DNA of 64,000 bases, taken from positions 14,409,767 to 14,473,766 of the forward strand of contig OZ059898.1 in assembly GCA_964057225.1 (NCBI GenBank), written 5' to 3'. How positions within the stretch are numbered: position 1 is the stretch's first letter; every line of letters begins with the position of its first letter. This stretch comes from Auanema rhodensis (Eukaryota > Nematoda > Chromadorea > Rhabditida > Rhabditidae). Both the position numbers and the translations under genes were made by a program. Positions 36,378-48,940 of the stretch are shown piece by piece. The notes beneath the pieces were generated by a model that worked only from the letters and a program-made list of their open reading frames with translations, ran no database searches and had not been told where the DNA came from.

Positions 36378-36697
36378 ATTGATCCTTAACGATGAACATA
36401 CTACATGAATATACATATGTATATTGAGAAACTGGTTACAATAGACGAAAACAAATCTAATTGAGCCGAATAAATTATTTAATCTTTTGTAAAATTTAAA
36501 ATTTTCAAGAAGTATATTCTTAATATCATTTTCCTATTTTATTCACTAACTATTCTCTTCTATCGGCAAGCTCAGTTCTAAAATGTATTCGTTTGTTTGT
36601 TTGTTTATTTTCTTTTCTAAAAACATCCTCATAAAACTACATTCATATGCATATAAATAGAGAATTTAACCATTTTCTTCATTTAATTTACTCTTTT

Positions 36698-36871
36698 TCA
36701 CATTTTTTCATGTTTTTTCATATGTATATAACTGAATAGCAACAGCAACAGCAATAACATCAGCATCAGCAGGCGAAGCAGCTTAAATCCTGAGCGAGGA
36801 ATGATGCTACCGGCTGTGCTTGGAACGGAATCAGTTTGAACAAGCTCCCATGGGGCATTAAGATTGTCCAT
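36698..36871 (-). CDS. Candidate 57-residue tail-anchored membrane peptide
   Basis: Open frame MDNLNAPWELVQTDSVPSTA then a polar segment, then LLRLLMLM plus eight Leu (a transmembrane stretch) and a short basic end (KKHEKM). The ATG lies directly behind a TTCCTTTTTTAG acceptor, so it could be trans-spliced or an internal exon. An upstream frame (about 37023-36948) is also open. Mixed codon use before the Leu run argues against pure low complexity, but the run itself comes from CTG/TTG repeats. I do not recognise the family. Confidence 0.4.
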   Translation of the reverse strand: MDNLNAPWELVQTDSVPSTAGSIIPRSGFKLLRLLMLMLLLLLLLFSYIHMKKHEKM

Positions 36872-39579
36872 CTAAAAAGGAAAAAAATTGAAGATGGAAT
36901 AGATGAAGATGAACTACTGCTGTTCACTATGTGCTTCATGTGTTCATCTGAATCGTTTAAATGCTCATAATTAGCTAAAGATGTATTTGATTGGTGGACT
37001 TCTTTTGAAAACTCCAAAATCAAAATGAAAAAAGGCCAAGAGCATGGAGCGTTGAAGGAAAAGCTGTTTTGATCTGGCTAGTTCTCTTTGAGCATGCATG
37101 TGTCTATTAAAGTGATTTCATCACTTCTCTGTAATTATTGGCTTTGTGGGTCTCTTTAATTCTCTGAATATCGTTCCTAACACTCTTTTTCGTTCCTTCC
37201 CTTATTCTCTCCCTCTCTCTTTCTCCCTCTATTAGGTTATTAGCACTTAGAGAAAAGTGAGAGAGAAAGAGAGAGACTACGGAAGATAAAGTTAAAATAA
37301 GAGATACGATAAGGATGTGAGAAGAAGAAAGTTGAGAATTAAGAAAGGATTGGTGGGAGCTGAAGCTTTGAACCCATTAACGACTTTAGAGTTCAACTTT
37401 TGAAAATTTGTATGTTGGTGTATGTTTCATGTGGTAGTAAGCAAAATGCTATGAAAATACATAGTAGATATTCAATAAATAGTTGATAAATTCACATTTT
37501 CTTCGTTTTCGGTTCTTCAGTATGTCATCATACAAATTGTTTATGTATATTTTTCTATAACAAGTTCAATATTCACATGAAGAAGTTAACTTAGCCAGCC
37601 GATCTTTTTAAGCTGAAAAATGAACGAAAACTCTGACACTAAAATAGCTTTTGGAACTAATAAAAAGCTCAAAAACCAGAGACAAAACGACGGAACGCTA
37701 ACTTAGCTTGCCATCTAACTAACGAAGAGAAACAAATGACCAATAGCTTACGAGCAAAACGTTGAACGACCCTCCTGTTAGTATGCACACTGATGAGACG
37801 ATGAACAGGCCACGATGACGACAACCCAGCCGGCACCTAATTCGTTTATTCTAATTGCAATCATTTGCCACGTCTTCAGCTGCTCTTTCATGTTCCTCTA
37901 CCATCGTGCTTTCATCATCCGTTGTTGGCCTTTCCCTTCTTTGGATGCTGAGCTTCTTGAGAACTCTCATGCCCGTTGTCGCCTCTCCCACTACTTCTCG
38001 TCGCCAACACATTCTTCTTAGCTATTCTCTCTCTCTCTTCTTCTTTTTCTCTTTTTGCCTCACTTTCTAACTCCCTCTCTTTTTCTCTTTTTCTCTATTT
38101 CTCTCTCTCTTCATTTATCTGTATTTCTTTCTCTTTTTCTTTAGTTCACCCTTCCTATCCACCAACATCATCATCAAGTTGTCCAATCCAAACCCCCTTC
38201 TCTCTCTTCCAATTGCTTGTTGTAGTACCCAATGCTTCCAGCTACCAGAGTATTTCCATCCTATTTCTCATTCGGTCATCTTCCTTTTAAGATCGTCAGC
38301 CCTTGTTGTCTAACAAATGAACTTTTCAAGTTGCAATGTCTGTTACATGCCCATATCTCAAGTCACGCAATCTCATTAGCCAATAAGCACCTTTCACGTT
38401 ACGTGCTCATTACGTGACCGTTCACGTCATTCATTTCATTTTCCAATTTTCTTTTCTTTAAAACGGTTGTCTTTCGTATTCATCGTTACATACATTTCAT
38501 ACTAAAACATTACAGATGTTTTCTACTTATCTCAAATATTTCTGTGTATGATTGGAATGATAACATGTCTATGTTGGATTACGCTAACGTTAGGTATGTT
38601 TCACATACTTCATTTATCTTTTTTCTTATTTTCTTTCTACTGTTGTACTGATCATAAAATCTGCTTTGGAAAGAAATTTGAACCTTTTAGCCCAGAAATG
38701 ATGATATTCCTAGGTCATATTGTCTCTTATTATCTGACTTGAACTTGAATACAATACAAAGTACTTATATTGCAACATTACTCATTTACATTTTGATTCT
38801 ACTCAATTCATCTTATAATTATTCGCCTTTTACTTATTCTTCACATTGAACCTTTTCTATAGTTCAAGTTTGTACAACCTAGCTTATCATATATCTTGGA
38901 ATCCTACATTCAAAGTTTGTGATGCCTTTAGCAACGATTAGTCATATATCCTCGACTTCATAGCATTGAATTACCAATCTCTTCTCATAGTTTGAATATC
39001 AATTGACTTTCTAGACGACATTCTATTCTCTTTTAACATATTATCTGATTTTCTTTTATAATTTTCCTATTTATTAGGTCATTTACGAAATGTTTTTCTC
39101 TATCTTCTTTGCTTTTCTCTCTCCTAACTTACAATTTAACATTCTATTCCTGACACTTATGTGTTTTGCGGAAGTACATGTGATGAAGCAGTTGTTAATC
39201 TTGTTTCGTTGTTCTTTTTGTCATTTTTTTTGTGAAAAAATGATGGCATTCTTGCTAGTAGGTACAAGCTTGTCGTTAGATCTAACATTTCCACATAAAA
39301 ATAAAGCCAAGTTGTAAAAATGTTTAAAGAACATAAACAATAAGCATGAAACGTCCTCAAAGTTATGATATGATGAACTTAAATAAGCAATAATATGTCA
39401 AAGATTGGGCCATTTTCGAGTAAACAGCTTTGAAAAGAAACTTTTTTTATAAAAATGAGACAAACTAAGCAAAGCAAAGAGAAGGAGGAGCTTGATAAGC
39501 CGAAGAAAGAGTGGATACTATGTTTCTCTCCATCAAAGAAACAACCATTTGCTCATTCGTCTCTTATTCACCCCCCCTC

Positions 39580-39582
<3 letters not shown>

Positions 39583-39632
<50 letters not shown>
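39583..39632 (+). repeat. (CT)n microsatellite
   Basis: Perfect CT run following CCCCCCC. Confidence 0.95.
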
Positions 39633-39636
<4 letters not shown>

Positions 39637-40400
39637 CAGTCTCGTTTTATTTCATACTCTCTCACACATCAGCACTTTCTGGCTAGCTCTCACACAGCAG
39701 TCAGCATTATTTCTCGTGCTGCTTCTTCTGTTTCTTATTCTTCTTCATGCTCACTCTCATATCTCCCACTTCCGCCCACATCTCGTCCCCAGAGCTATCT
39801 GTGAGTTTGATGTTGATGTGGATGTAGATGTTGAGGGTGAGGTTGATGATATGAAGATGATCATAGTGCTGGTAGTTTCTTCATCTATTCATCAAGATAA
39901 CAGAAGCTTTTCCTTCCTTCTATCTATCAATTTCGTTTATTTCTTCTCTTTTGTTCCTACTATTTTCACATTCGTTTTTACGATGTGCTACCTTTGGTCT
40001 CATAGAGTGGTAAACGTATGTATATTACAGATTGAGAGAGAGAGAGAAAGAGAGAGATGGAGAACGAATGCCTTCCCTCTTCCCTCTTTTTCATGTCTTA
40101 CATTCCCTCGTTTTCCAAATAATTTTCTATTTTTCTCCTTCTCTCCATCTCTCTCTCTCTTGCCTCTATCATTCCATTTGCTCCTTCTCTCCTTATTCTA
40201 CGTTCTCATTCAACCTCTTGTTCTTATATCCTCTTCTCTTCACGGTTACCACCCAATCATTCAGCTTCCAAATCATTTTGTGTTCATCTTCAGCACCTTC
40301 ATTCATTCATCTCCCACTCCCTCTATTTCTTTTCTCGGCAATTACATCGTTCCAACCAACCGTTTTTCATTTTCATTCATACTATCTCATGTCGTTCGAA

Positions 40401-40463
<63 letters not shown>
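40401..40463 (+). repeat. (CT)n microsatellite
   Basis: CT run with TTTCT interruptions. Confidence 0.95.
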
Positions 40464-41906
40464 CTTTTCTCTCTCTTTCTCTTACTTTTTACTGGTTTTG
40501 TCCTCATCGTTCATACTCACAAGAAAAACTTTTTTACTTTTCTCCAAAAAGTCTCGGCCTTATCTTTGTCAACTTGCCCATCCATGCAATAGCTTGTCAC
40601 TTCTTTCTCGAGCCACCATCTCGTCCCTACTTTCTCCGTCTTCTTCTTCGTTCTATCAGTTTGCTTGTCGAAGTTGCTCGATTTCCCAAATTTTGCGATT
40701 TCAGGCGTTCGGCCCATCCAATGATCTCTCCTCTATCTCTATCTCATCCACCTTTATTTCTGTTTTTCAGTTTTATTGCCATTCTTATATAGTTTGATTT
40801 AACGTCATCTCTATGAAATTATCCATCAAAATCACAGATTCGCCTCTCTCGTTTCCTCCAAAATACATTTCAATTTCACTTTGTACTTTACCATTTCAAG
40901 ATTCTTCTTTTTGTGTCTTCTTTTGAGTCTAGTTTATATTTGACATTCTTCTTCCTGAAACTTCTCAAACTCTTGACTTTCGTTCGAACTTCTTTGCAAA
41001 AAATTAGAAATTTCAACTAATCTCAGGTCATAGTTCAATGATTGCCCGACGAACACCCATCCGGCTGTTGCTTGACTTTGGCTATTCGATTGTCAAAAAA
41101 TTCATTTACTTTGTCTTCAACTCTTACTGCTAAAGCATTCGATTTGTATCATCTTGCTCATACTTTTTCGACCTCATCTTCTGGAGTTTTCTGTCTGACT
41201 CAATTGGAAATACATACATCTTTGTGCCAACCAAATGAATCGTTCTCAACCCAATTGATTATAAGGATTATCTGTTCGTAGTCCGACTTTTACTTCTTGC
41301 AGCTGGTCTCCAGATGTTCTTTTGGATTTTTAAAATCATTTTTCTTTCATCTTCATTCTCACCATCTTTGCCATCAATGTACATCTTTAACATTCAGTTT
41401 TTCTCATCATCTCCCTCCTCCTGTCTCCTCCCCACCACACCAACGCCGTCATGATGATGCTGATGATCATGAGCCTCATCGTTGTCGTTATTTGCCACCT
41501 AATTCGTCACTCATCTTCTAATTTTTCTTTTGACAATTTCAAGACTCTTATCATCCTGTTTTCCGATTTTTCGTGCTCTTCTTAAATATTCTGACATATA
41601 TAAGTATGTTCATATATCCTCCTTCATTGGCATTTACCATGTTAATCCTCATTTTTTATGAAATTGACGTTTCATATACATTGTCAGATTTCTATTTCAT
41701 GGATTTGTCACAATATTTTTCTTTCAAAATATTCAGGAAAATACGTGTCGTCCTTTTTTTTCTTTGAAAATATGCTTTTGACTCATATTATCCATTAGTG
41801 GCTCTTGTATGTTTCATTCCTTCCACAAGTTGAACAATTTTTTGTATCTTTTCGATTCCAGTTCCGTGTCCTTTAAATACTAATAATAAACTTATTCAGG
41901 GCCGAG

Positions 41907-44900
41907 ATGACGACGGGCATTCCCCGTGGTGTCGGAGCTCCTCCGCCACCCGGTTTGGATCCAAAACGTGGCAAACTCATGTGCATTAAAGTACGAATGT
42001 TGGATGATTCCGTTGCTGTATTTCATCTTGGTGTAAGTTTCATTTGATATTTTTCAATAATTTTGTGAAAGACGCTAAAATACGTCAAAAAGCTTTAGCT
42101 TGAGCTGTGGGTACTGACCTGACAATATGTTTGATTTCAAGCTTGAAAAATAAGTTTCTTAATTACTCAGATAATTCATTTTACATTTCGTTGTATTTTC
42201 TCTTCAAAGGTCGATATCGCATAATCGCTAAAGAATATATGTATATCAGTGTCTGTTTGTATGTTTGAGACAGCCACTTGTGACATATGCTTCTCCTCCT
42301 CCTACTCCTCATCGTCTTTTTGCTTTTCCTTTTCTCTCTCTTCCCTTTCTCTTTATCGCATTCTCTACATGTAGATTCATCAATCCATCTATCTCTCAGG
42401 TTTTGTGGGCTATCACTTGACCAAAACACGAAGCTAAAGGCCCGACATTGCGTTTCAAAAAGGCCGAAACTTCAAAATTTATGTCTTTTGGGCCAAACAG
42501 AATTTGAACAAATCATTTCATAGAATATCATAAATTCCAACAATATCTGAAACAAATGGCTGAAATTTCTTATATATTTTATGATTTTCAGCATAAAGCC
42601 ATAGGACAAACGTTGTTGGATGAGGTATCACGTCATCTCAACCTCTTAGAAACAGATTACTTTGGTCTGGAATTTATAGATAATTTGAGAAATAGGGTAA
42701 GTAACAAATGAATTGTACATAAATTTTCTTCAAATTTTTTTCCGCGAAAAAAAGGGAAGCGGAAAGCTTTTATAACATACACATGTTTAATACTCATCGA
42801 ACTCAACTTTTATTAGTATACTGTAGTTATGTGTGAAATATTAAATTTATTTCCGTATATCTTATTGTTTTAACTTAAATCTTGTAATTTACAGTGTTGG
42901 TTAGATAAGGATAAAGCTATCATTCGCCAAATTTCATGTAGTGATGCTAAATTCTACTTTGTTGTCAAATTTTATAGTCCAAATCCCATTGATTTAGAAG
43001 AAGAATATACAAGGTATTTATATTATTTTTCTATTTTTTATAAAAAAAACATTTTGTTTCAGATATCTTCTGACTCTTCAGATACGTAGAGATTTAGCTC
43101 TGGGCGATTTACATTGTTCCGAATCAACAGCAGCTTTACTTGCAGCCTATCTCGTACAGGTATAATCATCTATTTCCGTATAAGCTTTCTCCAATATGAA
43201 TCTTCTTCCAGTCCGATTGTGGTGATTTCTCATCCGATGATTATCCAGATGCCACATATCTATCACATACGCGCTTCGTACCTAATCAAACATATGAATT
43301 TCAACAGAAAATCATGGAAAATCATCGAAATCTTGTGTATGTTTCACTTTTTTTTGATTAAACTAGTAGTGTATGAGTAATTGAAAGATTGACTGGCACT
43401 AATCCTTTATTTCTTCTTTCGTGTCGTTGCAATTTTTCATTCGGACCTCTTGATGTCTGTTAGAAAAGTAACGAAACATGACAAATCGTAGTAGATGTAA
43501 CTAAGTGGACTTAAGGGGATTTACTAACTTTATTATTCTTACTATAAACTTCTTAAAAAAAAAGAAATGAAAAGAAATCCAAGGAAAATTGTTTGAAATA
43601 CGAAATATTGGAAATTGAAGTTAAGGCTTTAAGTTTCTGAATGCTTTTTCATTTTCAGAGGAATGTCTCCAGGTGAAAGTGATTTAGCGCTCTTAGAGGT
43701 TGCTCGACGATGTGACTTTTATGGAATTAAGTTTCATATTGCTAAGGTTGGAATTAATGCTCAAACGCTATATTAATGATTTTACAGGATATTGAAGGCA
43801 CAGAAGCCAATCTTTCTGTTATGCATTTGGGAATTAAAGTTTTTCATCAACTTCATTGCGTTAGTACATTTTCTTGGGCGAAAATTCGCAAATTAAGTTT
43901 CAAACGGAAAAAGCTGTTAATCAAACTTCATCCAGACAGTTATGTAAGTATTCTTATATATTCTTAGTTTTAATACATGAATAATCATATTTTCAGCAAT
44001 ATTATAAGGAAACTATTGAATTTGTCTTCGATACACGCAACGAATGCAAAAATTTTTGGAAGAAATGTGTTGAACATCATGCCTTCTTCAGATGTACTTC
44101 TGTTGAAAATTCAAAGAAAGATGGTCGTTTGTTCAGTAAAGGCAGCTCTTTCAGGTAAACTTCAAATTCAAATTATAAGTAAAACTCAAGTTCTTTCTTT
44201 TAGATACAATGGTAGAACTCAGAAGCAGCTTATCGACTATGTTCGTGAACATCATAAGCGTCGTGAACCTTTCACAAGGTTTGTTATTATGCTCATTGAT
44301 CATCTATTCTTTTCTTGAAACATACTTAAACATCCGAATTTCTGCCCTAATCTTGTTCCTAATTCAAATACAAAGCTCTCTTTCTCTGCAGGCCGTTGCG
44401 ATCAGCTGGCGCCTTGTCTACTAGTCGTGGCGACTACATGTGCTCCGGCTCTGTGCAATACTCGATGGTGCGCGAAAAGAAGCCAAATGGATCTCGTCAT
44501 GATCATCGTTCCATGCCACATCTAGCTACTACAACATCTGGCAGCGGCATCGTCAGTGGTAGCACCAGCCATATCAGTGGCCCAGCAGGAGGATCCAGCG
44601 TCATCGGCACATCAGCAGGTACATTGGATGCGCGTATCATCTCATCATCCAGCTCAACGCATCATCCCCCCGCGCGAGCATCTGCCTCATCCACATCTTG
44701 CTCAGCATATGCTCATACCATTTTGAATCATCAGCACTCTAATCCAATCCAAAATAATAGTTTTAATTCTAATAATAGTCATAATAATAACAACAACAAT
44801 CAATTAACTCATCTGAAACAGCCTATATCCGATACTGAGAAGCTTAAAATATATAGTAATACTAGTTATAATAATAATAATCGCCCTAATCAGCATGATC

Positions 44901-47191
44901 GAACTGAGCCATCCAATATTCTGAAGGATAATAACGTTGAAAATATTTCTTTATCCTTACCTAATGTCCTATCTGATGATATTCAAGTTGTATGTCGTGA
45001 ACTTGAAATCGAAAATAACTCGAAAAAGCCGCCGAAATCAATGTCTGGGGATAACTTCTTGGAAATGATTGATAAATCGAATGATTATGATAATGTGAGT
45101 GAAGATTCATATCGTTTGTCTGATAACGAGCGTAGTGTACGATCTGAAGTCGGCACACAGTCTCAGCAGCAGGTCTACAATACCACTTTTACCACCAAAC
45201 GTATTGGCAATGTGATTGTGAAGAGGGTTGTATCGCAGACGAAATCAACGCCAAATACAACGGATGATGAGGATTCAGAGCACATTACGTCAACACGGTC
45301 AGATATTCAGCCACGTAGTCATAGTCAGCCTCGACGACGTGCTCTGAAAGAATATCCATTCTACTCTACTACTGTTGTACCAATTGAGATTGATGGACCA
45401 AATGTAGATTTACAAGCTAGATTATCACAGAAATCGGCTTCTTCTACTCCAACGTCCACTCTGAATTCACATCATTCTCGTAAACCAATTTATACATCAT
45501 CTGGAGCACTTCTTCTGAAGCCAAAAGTTATATCGATGGATCAAGATGAAGCTTCATCATCTTCTTCTGCTGCTTATGCTAGCGTTAAGATTTCTCCCGA
45601 TTCAGGAACTTACAGTACCATAGTATCTCCTGTTGTTCGTGAAATGCGTGAAGAACAAATCGTCCGAGTTTCTGGACCTTTGCCAGGAAAAATCCTGACA
45701 AAGGAAAATATGGTCATAACACCTGAAGGTATGAAAGAACGTCGGCAAAAGCCAGTAATACCTCCAAAACCAAAAATTCCGGAACATGGTGTGAAGCCTG
45801 GAATGGACGTTGTCGGCCATCCCGTTGTGAACATGAGTCAGGATATCAATCGTGCTCGTAGCGAAGATCGTTCAACATCCAGTAGTCACACGAGTCAGAC
45901 ACCTCCTCCTGCTACTCCACCAGCTCCTGTTTTTTCTGCTCCACCAGCCCCTCCAGCTCCCCCGGCTTTACCTTCACAGGTTTCCACTTTCAGCCAGAAT
46001 GCAGCTTCATCTTCGATATCTACAGTTCCCGTTTCGACTGCTACTATAACTAATGCAGAAATCGAACCATTAACAAACACAGTAACAACAACGACTTCAA
46101 CAGCTTCTCAGCCATCTGGTGCTCGACGTATTCTGAATCGTCCAGCTCTCATATCAGTCAAGAGCGAAGATAGTCCAGAAATTGAGAAGTGTCATCTATA
46201 CAACAGCGATATTCCATATACGTTGACGTTGAGAAATTTAGATACACCGAAGGAAACTGAAACCGTATTCGAGACAACCTCTCTTAAACGGCTGAATAAG
46301 CCGACCGCTGCCGAAGCTGCAGCAGCTTTCGAGCGTAGAAAATCGCTGGATCTGGTACCACGTAAGCGACTACCATCTCCTGGAAACTTCTCTTCTCAAG
46401 ATCATTCCATATCTCCAACTAGCCCAGATGGAGATGTGCTTGAATATCTTTTGAGACGCCGAAGTATGAGTCAAGATCGAAGCTCATTGTCCAAGAAAGG
46501 CAAACGTGGAGATGTGCGACGACAGACACAGCCTGTCAGATTTGATCTTCCAGCTCATTCTCCAGCCTACTCACCAACAACTACGTCTTCCACCCCATTT
46601 ATTAGTTTTCTTAATGATGACGTCGATGATTGTATGTCGGAATCCAGAAGCTTACACGACGATATGGATCGCTTAGATAAGCAGACTCAGAGCATTAGCT
46701 CTCTGAACGTAGACGAAAGAGCTGGATCTGAAGAGAGTGATGCTCTTCCACCTCCTCCGTCTAATCTACGACGCAAAGCAGCTCCTCCTCCACCTCCACC
46801 GAAAAGCAAAAGAGCTGCGGAGCGAGTAGTTGAAATCAAAGCAACGACAGTATTATCTCTTACCGATGAAGATGCCATGTCTAAATCTGTCGAGGGACCA
46901 ATTGCTCCAAAGAGCAGTCCTGAGAAAACAAGTGCAGATGAGCTATCATGGTCAGAACAGCCACAAGTTCCAGCTCCAAACGAACGAATGTCCTCCCTAG
47001 AACGCCAGATTCAAGAGTTTGCTTTGATGAAAACGTTACCGACCACTTTGAAAGAGATATCAGCAGAAAAGCTTCCAACCGATTCGCCACCATTCATCGA
47101 CGACTCGCCAAAGGAGAGCTCCGAGCCGAGCATCGAGGAAACTCCATCCTCTATTCGTACACCTTCCGGCCTCATTGTAACCGATTTCTAA
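41907..47191 (+). CDS. FERM-domain protein, FARP/FRM-3-like
   Basis: Exons 41907-42032, 42592-42696, 42895-43013, 43063-43159, 43212-43336, 43659-43746, 43788-43943, 43997-44154, 44204-44278 and 44392-47191 give about 1282 aa. Residues about 29-310 form a complete FERM domain: an F1 ubiquitin-like lobe (MCIKVRMLDD, DYFGLEFIDN), an F2 lobe (YLLTLQIRRDLALGDLHC) and a PH-like F3 lobe (FHIAKDIEGTEANLSVMHLG, FSWAKIRKLSFKRKK). The FERM-adjacent region follows (FSKGSSFRYNGRTQKQL). The 933-codon last exon is Ser/Thr/Asn/Pro-rich and probably disordered, with poly-Pro stretches. The protein ends in VTDF, compatible with a class I PDZ ligand. FERM proteins link membrane lipids and receptors to the cortex. 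Animal FARPs continue into DH-PH-PH, which here lies in exons further downstream. AATAAA is at 47237-47242. Confidence 0.9.
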
Positions 47192-48940
47192 ACGCTTGAA
47201 TGTGATTATATGTTTGTGGCCAATCAGCCTTAATTGAATAAAACAAAGCTAATTTTACGAGAAAAAAGGCTGATTGCGTCGACCATAACAGCATGAATTT
47301 TCAATTTTTTGTCTGCTTCATCTCCGCTTCATTTTATTTTTTTTCAAAGCTTGTACGGCATTCCATACTCCCTCTCTTCATCAGCTTTTTTTTGTTTTTA
47401 TTTATTTTTTACCACAAAAGAAGAAACATATTCTAAAAATTTTTTATTATCTTCTTTTCAATTAATTCATAGAGATTTTACAAGTTTTGCCTTGCCTTTC
47501 ACCCCACACTTCACCTCATTCACAGCTCACACCTGCACAAACCTTACAAGTTACTTTCAAGACTTATATTGCACCCAAGCGCGCACAAGCAGCAGCTGCA
47601 GCAGCCTTTACTGTGTTTTCACTTCGTTTTTTTGATTCGTTCTCTGCTTTTTTGGATATAAATCAATAAAATATAATTAATTTTAGCTAATTATATCCAA
47701 ATATAGCAGGTAAGTATTGCATGAAAGATGTTTTTAGTTGATTTTCAATCTTTCCGGCTACCAACCTCATCCATGTTTTTCCTTCCTACTTAAAGCTTGT
47801 GCCTTCGTATATTTGTGATAAAGTGGTGCTTATATAGATTTTATAAAATATTTATATTTATAATTATATATAAATATACAAATATATATATATATATAAT
47901 TAGTTTTTGAAATGAAAAACAGAAGATAAAAGACGGTCTTCTTCAAGTTTATAGCAATAGCAAAGCTTTTGTTACTGCGATTTTGAACTTGTAAGCTTGA
48001 TTCTTCTATTTTCATGATTTTTCTTTGTTTTTTTTTAATTTTTTTCAACAGAAAACATACGAAGAAATTACCTTCAAAGGCCATTTTGATATTGCGAGAT
48101 TAGACAGCGGGTTAAATATATATTATTATAGTATAAACTATAATTAAAACTAGCATTTCATCAATAAATATAAATATAGGCTTAATATATAGTTAAGTAA
48201 TAATATTTTTTTTTATTTTTAGATGAGTTTATCTATTGATTGTTTTAGTTTTTTCGTACCCTTTCTCTACCTTTCCACATATAGTCAAAACTTTTTTTTT
48301 CTGTATTTTCTTTTCACAACACTTGTAGTCGTAATACTGTTAGATATGTAGGTTCCACTCACTCTCTTAATCTCTCTCTCTCTCTCTCTCTCACTCTTTC
48401 TCTCTCTCTCTCACTCTCTCTCTCACTCACTCTCTCTCTTTCTTTCTAGTCTTACAACACTCATATTCATTGCTCATTGCCGAACTTGTTATCACGTATT
48501 CCACCACAACTTTTTTCCGATACACATCTCCCAACATCTTCTGCGCCTTTTTTTCAAAAAATAGTTTGATCTCTCTCCTAATCCTTCCCTCTCTCCCTCC
48601 TACCCTCCCCGCCCCCTCTCTCTCTCTCTCTATCTCTCTCTCACTGTATGTACTGTATATGTATTGTTCAAAGTCCTCATAATGCCTTTTGTTTGTTGTT
48701 TTCTACTACACTTGCCACACTATATACCATATGTATGTCTTTGTTTATTAATTTTATTTTTTAAAAGAAATATAAATTGTAAATAAAAGTTTATTGAAAC
48801 AGTAGTGTAGTGGTGGATGTCTCAGTTAGATCAAGCTTTGTTGTTGGCTTTTCGTCCAATGTCCACTCAATCAGCATGATCCCAAAAGAAAGCTCAGTAT
48901 GGGATAGGCATAAACTTATTTTAAAACTTATTCTTTAAAG
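47192..48940. other. Region between FERM exon and DH-PH-PH exons
   Basis: Either a long 3' UTR plus intergenic DNA or a long intron. It holds three AATAAA words (47237, about 47663 and 48782) and CT tracts at 48371-48440 and 48616-48642. It also holds a short frame (about 48822-48894, ending ...SMIPKESS before a GT) that could be an extra exon. Confidence 0.5.
48371..48440 (+). repeat. (CT)n microsatellite
   Basis: CT run with CACTC interruptions. Confidence 0.9.

Larger units (their letters stand above)
30951..41906. other. Gene-poor 11-kb region upstream of FARP locus
   Basis: No gene is firmly supported except the candidate at 36698-36871. Long open frames at 39455-40797 and 32037-33561 are CT/GA-driven Ser/Leu or Arg/Glu runs. 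The region probably holds regulatory DNA and 5' non-coding sequence of the FERM gene, whose ATG follows a TTATTCAG acceptor. Confidence 0.5.

Noticed and set aside
38548-38594. MIGMITCLCWITLTLG frame ending in a GTATGT donor
   Set aside because: It resembles a signal-peptide exon, but no downstream exon in phase was found. The donor is also one of the GTATGTTTCA motif copies.
39455-40797. 445-residue plus-strand open frame and overlapping frames
   Set aside because: Ser/Leu/Phe composition comes from CT-rich DNA; there are no introns, homology or start context, and several overlapping frames are equally open.
45602-45834. Minus-strand frames inside the FERM gene's last exon
   Set aside because: Shadow frames antisense to a strongly supported coding exon.
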